From Clitopilus passeckerianus (lineage: Eukaryota > Basidiomycota > Agaricomycetes > Agaricales > Entolomataceae): 64,000 nucleotides of DNA. The notes beneath the pieces were generated by a model. The model saw nothing but the letters and a program-made list of their open reading frames with translations. It did no database searches and was not told where the DNA came from. This document shows, one piece after another, positions 1 to 9,926 of the stretch. Each line of letters starts with the position of its first letter. Within the stretch, counting starts at the first letter, position 1. The position numbers were made by a program, and so were the translations under genes. Where the stretch lies: NCBI GenBank assembly GCA_944990035.1, contig CALYLX010000155.1:868001-932000 (forward strand), given 5' to 3'.

Positions 1-602
1 CCACACGATTCTGAGAGACACCAAAAGCAGATTATAATTGATTACAGAATACAAATCTTGTGAAAACTAGTGATTTCTGGCCTAATTAGTCTCTCGTCTT
101 GGTCCTATTCCCAATCCCATGCTCCCCTCTAATGCGTGCAAGTCAAAACAAAACCGAAGTCGAATGCAAGTGGTTGGCCGTAAGTTGTTCCAGTGTTAGT
201 GAGGCTGTATTGGCGACACCATAATTGAGGTGGTGTGAAAGGCGATGCGAATGCGAATGCGGTCTAGTGATACCTGTCGAGAAAGTGGGCTTCAGTACCT
301 AGTCATAGACGTGACGAACAACTTACAGCAGTGTTGAGATATTGATTGAAGCCCATGGAAAGAATCTGACGACACAGGAACTTGAGTATCCTCTTTCAAC
401 ACGACTAAGCATAGTGAAGCACTTACTGACACGTCGGTTGCATCATTCAGTCGGACATGGGCCACCTAGAATTTCGTCAGCGAATGAGGACTTGAAGGAA
501 CAGAGACAAGAATGTGTTACCACGAGCCCTGGAACTAACGAGCCGTGGTTTGGGTTTCTGCGAAGGCTTGTGAGTACAAATGCAGCCGAACTGGGCAGGG
601 GA
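1..602. other. Left-edge stretch without a recognised gene
   Basis: I see no supportable coding exon here. The minus-strand gene to the right may have further 3' exons or untranslated sequence reaching into this stretch, since its last exon edge could not be fixed. No repeat end or CACTA terminus was recognised. Confidence 0.4.
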
Positions 603-2692
603 CTAACGGCAGCGTTGGCAAGATCCCGGAATGGCTATAAGCTGTGTTAACTTGTCAGTGCGGTCCTCAATAGGTAGAGTGCATACCTGGCGTTCTTCTG
701 CACTGAGGCCTTTGTAGTATACCTGGAAGTCGTCTTCCAACCCTTCTGGGTGCTCCTTGATCCACGCGGTGTTGCAGAAGTGCCTAGTAGAAAATGAACG
801 TGAGCAGATTGTGCGAGTATTTCAGGTGAACTTACTCTTCATTTTTTAACCGGCCAACCTTTGCAAGCTTCGGCTTCTTAGAGGGAGGCTGTCCTCCATT
901 GTTGGCTGCAGGCGGTCGTCCTCTCTTCCGGATCTTCTGAGAGTTTGTTTGAGAAGCTGCCGTGGAAGATCCAGATGCTGCAGATCCAGGTGTTGTACGT
1001 GTTGGCGCCAACGATGGTGAGCCACTCCCTGGAGATGAGGTTGGTTCGCCAGGATTTGCAGCGGCCTGAGTTTCCGGAGTCCCTGCGTTAGGTCCAGGTG
1101 GTGGTTGAGAGGAAGATGCGCCAGACGTGTTCCTTGACAACGCTGCTGATGTGTTTGCTGGTGGTCCGGCTAGCTCCGAGATGGGTGCAGTGGGCGTCAC
1201 CGTCGTCGTCGCTGACGCTGCTGGAGGCGTTCGAGGTTGTGGCGGACCTAGTTACAGCAAAACAATCAGCTTCATTAGTGAGAAGGTGTGACATAACCTA
1301 CGCCGTTGGTTGCTGAACTCGGGTCTATCATGATTGTCCTCAAACGGATCCAAATCCGAGTCGTCGCTCTTACTGCTAGCGGGACAGTGAGCTATGATCA
1401 CATTGTAGCAATAGCTGGCCAAAGCGCAACATACAGGGGGTCTCAAACACGAAATTGGGGGCGAGAGGTGGCGGGCACGGTTGATTGTGCTGTCGTCGTC
1501 TGAGAAGAAAAAAGACAGGGTGAGCCAGGAAATGTGAAGGATGATGTAGTTCACTTACAGATGCAGACTCGGACTCGGAGCTAGCAGAGGTTGGTGAATC
1601 TGAAGCGGTTGATGGTGTCTGTGCAGGAGCCGTTGTGTTGTTAGCCTGCATCAATGAAACAGCGCCATTTGACTCAGAGGTCAAGCCAGCAGGTGTGCTG
1701 GTTTGAGGACTCTGCACTACCTGCTTCTTCTTTGCGTTCTTGCCTTGAGGATGGTGGTTACTCTTAAAAGAGGGGTATATGAGGGTGATATACTGCTGGA
1801 GCTTCCAGTTGTTCTCGCAGTACCGAAAGAATTCGAATTCGTCAACCTTGAGCATTTCTGTGTAGTAGTAGTAGTCGGCGCCTTTCGTGATATGAGTCCA
1901 TTTGAATGGCAGGAGGGACTTGGCATTCAACTCGTGAAGAAGTCGACGCGACTTCTGACCCACTAGTCTCATTATGTCGTCAGAGACCACGGTGCCATCC
2001 TTGTGCTGAAGGTAGGGATGTCCGTGTTTGTACGATTTCCCTTCGAGGTCAACATTGGTGTTGCCCATCTTCTCGATCTTGTGTTTTGACCAGTCCGCAC
2101 TTCGCCAGAAGTCAATGGAGGGAAAATCCTCCTTCCTGAGAGAAGGAGGGAGGTCATTTGCTGTCGGAAATTCCCCAGTACCCTGAGTTGTACGGCACTT
2201 CCCGGATTCTCACAGTTAGCATCAAGGAGGGTCGGCGTCGTGAACGAAAGATCTTACTCAAGGGTCGCATATTTTGCCTTCCACTCGGCAGCCTCAACCT
2301 CAGCAGCGTGTTTTCCAGCAATGGCTTGGTCCAGTACATTTTTCTGCTGCTCGAAGTTGAGTCGAACCTGCATATATGCGCTATTACCGGCAAGGATCAG
2401 TTGATCCCCGGTCGCTCGGCGCAAATTTTCCTACCAAATGAGCCTTCAACAAATGCAACAACGTAGTATTCAGCTAGACACTTACCATAGCCTGGTAATG
2501 GAGGGTTTGAGCGCCATGGGTAGTGAGGTTGCTTCCAGCGGTGAAGAGACCAGAGCTAAGACTATTTGGAGAGTCGCCCAGATCGCCAAGCATTGGCATG
2601 CCGTTGGCACCAATTACAGAATCTGCAAAGAGCAGTCCAGTCAAGGAGTCATTGTTGCCGCCTCCTTGTTCAAACATTCGGATGTCGGCCAT
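603..2692 (-). CDS. Unrecognised multi-exon protein with AT-hook-like motif, possibly transposon-associated
   Basis: The start is ATG at 2690-2692 (reads MADIRMFEQGGG). The first exon ends at 2486 and the second lies at 2258-2367. A large exon covers about 2150-1560, followed by exons near 1500-1320, 1250-832 and 786-687. The middle part reads ...FPSIDFWRSADWSKHKIEK and then a Tyr- and Trp-rich block. The C-terminal half is Ser, Thr, Pro and Ala-rich low complexity, ending in RKRGRPP and a KKPK basic stretch, which looks like an AT-hook plus nuclear signal. The final visible exon reads HFCNTAWIKEHPEGLED. I do not recognise the family by name. Proteins of this general form occur in many Agaricomycete genomes, often near Tnp2 transposases, so it may be the second gene of the neighbouring element; that link is inference. 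It is divergent from the gene starting at 2812, with only about 120 bases between the starts. The 3' exon structure below 690 is uncertain. Confidence 0.5.
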
Positions 2693-2811
2693 AGGGTATA
2701 CGGAAAGCTCGAGAAAGGGCATCAATATTTTGCCCAATAGTGAGAGGACCAAAATTCACACGAGGAAGCAAGATCTTTTTCGTCTCTTCAACCCAAATCC
2801 GACGACAAGAA

Positions 2812-3315
2812 ATGGCACGAGTCTACCGAAAAGATGACATTCTACGCATTGTGAGCCATGCATGTGAAGCTACTCTACGAGAGTCCCGGAATCCCACTTT
2901 CTTGGAGATGGAGAAGGAGATTGAAGACCTTCGGTAAGAGCCAGAACAACTTAGATTCAGTTTACCAGCAAAGCTTATGATAGTTCCCCAGAGTCGAGCT
3001 AGAATCAATGTGGAAAAGGGCCAAGGGCGTCATGATAGACAAGAATGACGCGGCAAACGACAGCCTGAGTAAAGCCTCCGACACCAGGAGCGGTTCACCC
3101 GAGTCCGGGGATGTACAATGCATTAAGGGTGCAGTAGTTCGGCCAGGAGGAAAGATTTTTATTTATCGTGCAAACGAGCCCAGTGTAAGTTGTTCTTCGT
3201 TTCAGGACCAAGAATAAAACCAACATATCACCGGCAGATACAGGAGAGAGTTGGCGACAGCATTGAACCTGAATTTGACCCAGATACTACAGTGGTAGAA
3301 GAGAACTTGTATTAG
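2812..3315 (+). CDS. Small unrecognised protein, three exons
   Basis: The start is ATG at 2812 (MARVYRKDDILRIVSHAC). The first exon ends near 2935 at a GTAAGA donor. The second resumes after an AG near 2991 with VELESMWKRAK and ends near 3183 at GTAAGT. The third runs from about 3238 to the TAG at 3313-3315. The product is about 130 residues, rich in charged residues, with a short N-terminal segment that could form a coiled coil and an acidic C-terminus. I do not recognise a domain. It sits head-to-head with the gene at 603-2692 and tail-to-tail with the Tnp2 pseudogene, so it may be part of the same mobile unit. Confidence 0.45.
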
Positions 3316-3341
3316 GTCAGATCGTAATAGTACATCAATGA

Positions 3342-6300
3342 TTAGCTTTCCCAGTCGTCGCTATCTATGTCTACAAAGCCAACATGAGGGTGCCGTAATA
3401 ATGAGGACATTCCAGTCTCAATGATATTTCCATCTTCCGTCACTTGATGTTCGGGAAACATCGACACGACGGACTTGATCACCTTGATGTCAATAACCTT
3501 GAGTTGCTCGAGCCGCTTGCAGAGGTATACAGCTCCACTTGACTCTGTTAGGAGGGTGGGATCAGGTGGTGAGAACGTGTTGACGAGCGCGAGTGTCGAG
3601 CCTGCTGATGTTCCACCTAAGTTCAAGTTAAGGTGGAAATAATAGTGAGTACCGGGATAAGCGCCTTGACTGCATTAGCTTGAGCACGAATGATACCCCG
3701 TCGCATGAGATTAGCGTAAGGGTCACGTTCATTTCGGATTTCGCCACCCAGGTTCCCGATGGCAGTTTCCATAGTCCATTGCGCATAGCATGCTAATGGA
3801 CCTGCACGAACCGTCTCTGGGCCAATATGAGTGAGGAGATGAACAGAGTGGCAAACAAAGTGGAGGCGAGAAACTTGGCGCTGATAGTAGAGATTTTCGA
3901 ACTCGAGAACAAACTCGTCAAGAAGTTTACTTCCTTTCTTGAGAGCTTCGGGAGAGATAGAGTACTGCTGGAGTAGCCACACTCCAGAAACCAGCTTGCA
4001 GTAGTTGAGCCAATACGGTCGAGGAAGAATGTGGCGGAGCAGAGTAGGACCGATTCCGAAGATATATCTGAATAATATAAGCATACACCCGACCTCACAG
4101 TCCGACCACCCACGTGATGAGATTCCCCATTTGGTCAAGCGCTGTGGGGCGCCATCTCCAATGTTGTCAATCGCGTGGGACGACACTGGCGAACTTCTTT
4201 CATGGCCACCACAACCACTAAAGCAACGCCTGCTCATTCAACGTTCTCGCAGACTTAAAAACTATGCGCACGGGAAGAACTATGTGAACAATGCAGGTAG
4301 GTGCTTGCATTCAATGATTTTTCCTGACGGCAGATCATTAATCTTGCGATGTAGTAGCAACATCTTCAAATAAGGATTCCATCCCCCCCGGACGCTTCGA
4401 GTTGCAAGGAGCTATCACTACGGCGCAGACTTTGACTCGGAGGTCGAGATATATCCCCCCCATTAGATGGTAGACACCAGTATGTCGCGGTCTCCACACT
4501 CAATGTTTTTGGCCTGATTGTCGAGGATTATAGTTACATATGTCGCATGTAATCTGGCGCCACCGACATCCAGATACATAAAGATACATATCAACTTCGT
4601 TCCATTGAATGCAGGCATGACCCTGTAAGATTAAACACGATGCATTTCTCAAGCACCTCTGTCAATCGCCCCTCGATTTCCATAACTTCGTGCCTGAAAC
4701 ACAGCTTCACTTTCTTCAAGATAACGAATAAGGATAACACGGAGAGAACACTGAATAAAAGCCCTCGGAGAACTTTGCACAACTTTGCGGGGAAATATTC
4801 CGAAGGACTTCGCAATCATTGGTATGTCTTGATCAATCAAACCAGTATGAAGTACAACTGACCAAAAACCAACGGACAGATTATGCCTCTTTCACCCAAC
4901 ACTACTTTTGTCCAGGTACCAGCATGGTGATTGGATTCGTATTCAAAGGTCGTCTAACGGAGCGCCTTAGATGCTGCCCATGGGACTAGGTGTATATTCA
5001 GATCTTCGAGCTGGAGGCATGCACGCCAAGATGTACGCCAATACCGTTATTTATTAGTCCATTCCGATTATTTCACGGTGGCCACCTAATTATCATTTGC
5101 CGGAGTCGTAGATTAGCATTGAAGGGGTGACCAGGTGTAGAGTTATAGTATCTGTATCCTGTAATTCATCATCTCTCTGCTTCTAAAACATGTACTACAG
5201 TCAATTCGTGGGTCGAGTTGCGAGGTGACCTGTGAGATTTCTATGAATTGGATCCAATGAAGCGGCGAGCAATCTCTGGAGGGTGGCAAAGAATAGACTC
5301 AGCGGGTCTGAACAAAATGGGATCCATAGACAGTGTGGGAGCGTCGAAATTTCCGTGGTGTTGAATAGACATATTTCTTCGATTAACAAGACCAGGTTAG
5401 TATCCATCAGGCTCGAGTACACGCAGTGGAGAGTAAGTCCTAATGTAATTCGTCCAGAAATGCCTGGGAAGGTTTACAACTGCAGAACCGGTGTAGCTGA
5501 ATTCTCTTTCTACCGTAATATAATTGTGTAATTCGCCAGTCATATGTTTACAAACAGAGCAATGACGCTTAGATACGGGCCTTCATTGGGGCTTCATTCA
5601 TATACATAGAACTTGAAGCCGTTGTGAATTTCTGTTTGAAGACTATTGATTGTCAGATGTGTCATTCCTGCTAAAACCTGAGGCCTCTGAGGACCGAGAC
5701 GGCGAAGCCACATATCTTGTAGCTGAAATTCCCATGCTTTGTAGCCGGAGTTGATCTTCTTGGCAGGGTTGCGAGGCGCTCGACCAAAAGTGGATGGGAT
5801 AAAAGGGACAGTCATAGCAACTGTTTGCCCGTGTGCTTTCCAGATTGCTGGGGTCTTCAGAACTCCCCAGTCCCAATTTGCATGGGTGTCGGGCGGATAG
5901 CATTTCATAGTTTTTTGCCAAAGTCCAAGGAGAAGGTCAGGATCGTTCAGGTTGACAAGGTGCATGATGTCCATTACGAAAATGTTAGGGATCCCGAGAG
6001 TGTGAGAAAGACTGCTAAAAATAGTTTGCTTGGTGAGGCCAGTTGCAAGGCGAAGTTCCTCGTAATGTGTTTTGTTGCATGCAGTGAGGAGAAGTCTGAG
6101 TTTCTCATGATAATCATGAAAGGTTTCGCGCTGAAACCGTGTGAGGTCGGATACAGTAATGTCCGGGTGGTTACAAGCTTGGATAGAATAATTTAAAGGC
6201 TGTAACATTATGGGGTTGTAGTGGGGATCACGAGGTCGATATCTTCCGGGGATTGGACATTTGAGTCGACATCCTTCTCGACCCAAGTGACCGACCATAC

Positions 6301-7777
6301 CAGACATGGCAGCAGAGGCAGGGCCATCAGCGGTAGCGAAAGCTAAGAATGGGATCACTCGTTGGATCAACTTGTTCTGGGAAGCGTCCCAGACTTTGAG
6401 TCCCTCTCTTTGTAGCGCCGAGACATGGTAGAGCGATGGGAATAAGAACGAATCAATGTCTTTAGGGTGGTCTGGCCCAGGGACGAAGCCACCAGGAATG
6501 ACAAAAGTCTTCTGGTAACGAAGATCTGGGGAAAGGTTATGGAATACCCAAACCCACATCCAGCAGTCCGAATCCTTGTGTCAAAAGAGTTTAGCCCCGT
6601 CAATAGAGATCTGAAGCGCAACATCATCTTTGTTGAATTGTCCAGACGCAAATGCTTCAAGAAGATCTTTACCACAGGCGCTATCATCAAATGTCTTGAT
6701 TTTCCCATCATGAGTCCGAGCGTACTCCAGATTCTCAGCAAGTGCTTGTTTGAGATGATGCATCTGCTCGCTGATCTCAGGAGAGGCATAGAAGGCCTGG
6801 ATCACTGGACCAATAGGAATTGTTGCAAATTGCTTTTGAGGTCACCGTGAGTCTGGATGGAAACGAGGGCGCTCGCAAACTGGACAGTTCTCGAGGTCAC
6901 TAAGTGGACCTGTGAATGCAGCACAAGACTTGATGCACATGTCGTGATAGATCGGGGAAACACGGCTAAGGGTCTCAATTCGATGTTCAATCTGATCATA
7001 CGAAAGGAAGGGTTCTTCAGAGTGTCGCCTCATTGAAGCGCACCTGAAGTTATCATAGGTTTCCTGAGAAGCGTTTGCACAGCCCATGAAGCTTTCAAAA
7101 GCGATGATGAAATTCTTGTCGGTAATATCGACGGGATGATAGGGACTTGGCGTTTGCAAACACCAAATGTTTTCGGCAGACATTCCGCTCTGCTCCAGGG
7201 TAGCAGATTTGAGCTCATTGATGAATTTGGCGGTCTTGAGTAGCTCGGGAATGCAAATCTGAGATAAATCAGGCTCATCTAGAGCGATCGATTGAGGATC
7301 AGCAGCTGTTGGCTGGTTGGCTTCACTTTGAGCAGGCTGTGAAGCACCAGTCAGAGAACTAGTAGACCCAGTATTAGCAGGAGATGCGGCATCCTGCTGG
7401 GCAGCAGTGTCGCCAAGAGAGGAGGATGCAAGGTATTCGGTGGAACTATCAATTGCAGCCATAGCCGCTGCAGGTTCTTCACAATCTATTTCATCTAGAG
7501 GGGGAACTTGGCCTGGTGAAGCCAAGTCAATGCTTGCAGCTGCGAGATCGGCATTCTGACAACGTTATTAGAAGTTTGCGGCTGAGGAAGTGACTTATAA
7601 ATGTTATTATACCTCGACTTGTGTGTCATGGGAATTTTTCTGGCACTTTGACAGTCGAGTAGGCTTTCTTCGTTGCTGAAACGCCCCCGGATTTGTGACC
7701 AGAAGGTGCTCCAGAGCATTTGCTGCGCTATCTCGTTTGTAGGGATTCCTTGCCTTGGTCTTAGCGACGGGGGCCAT
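3342..7777 (-). pseudogene. tnp2: Broken Tnp2-type (CACTA/EnSpm) transposase
   Basis: The start is ATG at 7775-7777. The first exon ends at 7613 and the second begins at 7555. In order, the frame shows a low-complexity N-terminus, a Cys pair in CPVCERPRFHPDS (about 6850-6890) typical of Tnp2 N-termini, IPIGPVIQAFYASPE, DGAKLF, the core SDCWMWVWVFHNLSP and ADGPASAAMSGMVGHLGREG, and GYKAWEFQL near 5740. The conserved C-terminal part follows after a gap: YIFGIGP, YWLNYCKLVSGV and MRRGIIRAQANA (about 4085-3650). Two in-frame TGA codons (6842-6844 and 6581-6583) interrupt otherwise continuous homology. About 1.6 kb of non-coding DNA (roughly 5730-4090) separates the core from the C-terminus, far longer than introns here. 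The family excises and inserts DNA by a DDE mechanism; this copy cannot make a whole protein. CACTA ends were not found. Confidence 0.8.
4238..5593. other. Non-coding insert within the Tnp2 pseudogene
   Basis: This AT-richer stretch lies between the core and C-terminal parts of the transposase. No long frame continues the transposase homology and no other protein family was recognised. The coding match of the core stops near 5730 and restarts near 4085, so the foreign or decayed segment is about 1.6 kb. I found no clear terminal repeats by eye. Confidence 0.5.
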
Positions 7778-7943
7778 CACACTGCACAATGAATAAAATA
7801 AGAAAGTCCTTCATAGGACTGGCAGGTATTTCATTTTGTGTATTTACGACTATGTCTACTGAAATCTGGCCTTGAACCTCTCCAGCAGATTCGAGTCGAT
7901 CTTGAATTGATCAAAGTCGATTATTAAGATATGACGGGATCCC

Positions 7944-8398
7944 TGTTATGATTTTGCTTACATGTTTCTCCTTACATACCCCAGCCCGCTTACCTATGCA
8001 TGATTACTCACATATGCTGCGCATCACTGCGCATTTTTCATCTTTTTCCATGCTTACTCCGCATCTCTCACAATCGTGAGAGACTTATACCTTATCTGAC
8101 TCATGTACTTACTCATCATGCTGCGCATGACTCATTACTTACTCAGCATGCTGCGCATGCGCTATATTTAGAACTACTAGATAGGTATATAAACCTGTAC
8201 CATTTGGTCAAGGCTCCTCAGCTTGACCTAGGCAATCTACCTAACTGCTTAGTTCTCTACTTTGCCTTTAAGTCCCTTGCTTCATCAATCTCACCAGGTC
8301 GTCAGTACAGCCGCAGCTGCTGACAAATCTCTGTCTTTGTTTATCAAAGACATCGAGCGTAAACAGTATTACCTAAGTTGTTAGGCTCCGCCTTAACA
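7944..8398 (+). repeat. 5' LTR of the gypsy element
   Basis: It starts TGTTATG, ends CTTAACA and is 455 bases long. It is nearly identical to 14603-15087 apart from six substitutions and a missing 30-base block. It holds three perfect copies of ATGCTGCGCAT (8014, 8118, 8148) and a TATATAA box at 8186. Confidence 0.95.
8186..8192 (+). promoter_or_regulatory. TATA box of the 5' LTR promoter
   Basis: TATATAA lies about 210 bases before the LTR end, a plausible place for the U3 promoter. The same box is at 14875-14881 in the 3' LTR. Confidence 0.55.
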
Positions 8399-8477
8399 AA
8401 AGGTCAAGCTGTTCAGAAGGCCTGCTCATTGTTAGCGCAGGCCCATCCCACGACAACACAGCAGAAGCACGCAACAG

Positions 8478-9926
8478 GCCGATTGCCGTTGCGGCTACCA
8501 CTCAGTTACCACGGTCGTACACAGGGCAGACCACCCGCCACGAAATACCACTCTAGTAGAAGGAACCAACAACATCTACAAGTTCACCAACGGAAACTAC
8601 TGCGGCTTTAATCCCAACAATAACTGCTGGTGCTACGCCTCTCTTTCCCTTGGCAGATTCACATTCACCACCGTTGCTGTTGAGAACAGACACTTCCACG
8701 CTCTAGACTTCCCCACCCCTGAACGACCTCATAAGACCCCTGCTATTGTCCGAGCTCAATGAGAACACGACATTGAAGTAGACGAGGAGGAACAGTGACG
8801 CTTCGCACCGTTACCCACAGCAATATCCAGGAACCCATCACTAGTCCCATCTACCAGCGCTTCTGTCTTGCCCGAAGAGGAAGAAGAAGAATACCAAGTA
8901 CAACAACAGCTAGAGGAGAACCCCACAGCTAAGCCAGAGGAGCGCCCCAGTGCAGAAACAATTGAACCAGAGACCGATTTCGATTTCGACTACGAAATGT
9001 CACAAGACAACAACAACAAGAAGGACATTGGAGCCAAACCCCAGACGTTCTCCGGAGACCGATCCAAGACCAGAAAGTTCATTCAGGAACTTGAAGACTA
9101 CCTCATCCTAAACAACCTCAACCAACTTGAAGATGACAAGAAGATTCGCATCGCCCTATCCTTCCTCAAAGAAGGAACTGCAGCAGCATGGGGATTAGAA
9201 TTTCACAATAAATACTCAGCAGCTGAAAGGAAAGCCACCTATGTTGAGTTTATCCACCAATTCAAAGAAGCCTTTTCCTCTACCGACGACAAAGCTGCCG
9301 CACTTCTCCAACTCAAAGCCTTACGACAGGATGGGACAGCTGACGAATTTGTCACCGTTTTCAAGAATATTCTTGCACGAACCGATCTCAGCGGTAACAC
9401 TGCAAAGATCAAGATCTTTATGGAAGGACTTACCCCCAAACTCCGAGAGAAAATTCTCTTTTCCGATTCCCCTCCTACCACATTCGACGATTGGGTCAAG
9501 AAAGCCGTCCAGTTTGACAACAACTGGCGACGTGCCAAGACAATCATGGGACATACCCGTATCATCAAGACATCTGATATGGTCAAAGGTGCTTACAAAA
9601 CACCTACTGGAGCCCGAGACCCAATGGCTATGGATGTTGATCGTTTCACCACTGATCCACCCAAACGCCGCCTCACCCAGGAGGAAAGAGAACACCACAA
9701 GAAGAACAACTTGTGCTACTATTGCTCCAAGAAGGGTCACACGATCCAACAGTGTCTTCAAAGAAAGAACTTTGGAAGGACCTATCCTAACAACAACGAC
9801 AGCCGTTTCCACAAGAAACCTGAGAAGGGAGCCAAGTTGATCAAATATGTCAGAGCAGTCCTAGCTGACATGCCCCAAGAAGAAGCCGCTGAATTCTACA
9901 CCGAAGCAGAGGCTGAGGGTTTTTGA
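8478..9926 (+). pseudogene. gag: gag of the gypsy element (nucleocapsid), with 5' nonsense codons
   Basis: The uninterrupted part runs from about 8799 to the TGA at 9924-9926. It holds an acidic N-terminus, a retrotransposon gag domain (from FSGDRSKTRKFIQELEDYL through FMEGLTPKLREK) and a CX2CX4HX4C zinc knuckle, CYYCSKKGHTIQQC, at about 9713-9754. There is no ATG at the start of this open stretch. Reading the same frame upstream gives plausible protein (NGNYCGFNPNNNCWC near 8590-8635) crossed by TGA at 8760-8762 and 8796-8798. The ancestral gag therefore probably began further 5', and its start is not fixed. The protein would form the particle shell and bind RNA. The end overlaps pol through a possible -1 frameshift site. 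Confidence 0.8.
9917..9923 (+). other. Candidate -1 ribosomal frameshift site at the gag/pol junction
   Basis: The heptamer G GGT TTT fits the X XXY YYZ slippery pattern in the gag frame and is followed directly by the gag stop TGA (9924-9926). A -1 slip moves ribosomes into exactly the pol frame, whose open stretch begins at 9923 without an ATG. I have not identified a downstream RNA structure. Confidence 0.55.

Noticed and set aside
5732..5760. The 1.6 kb gap in Tnp2 as a normal intron
   Set aside because: Other introns in the window are about 45-175 bases, and no matching GT donor restores the frame at the break.
8000..8323. Open frame within the 5' LTR (and its copy at 14659-15012)
   Set aside because: It is inside the LTR, interrupted in composition by the ATGCTGCGCAT repeats, and has no domain.
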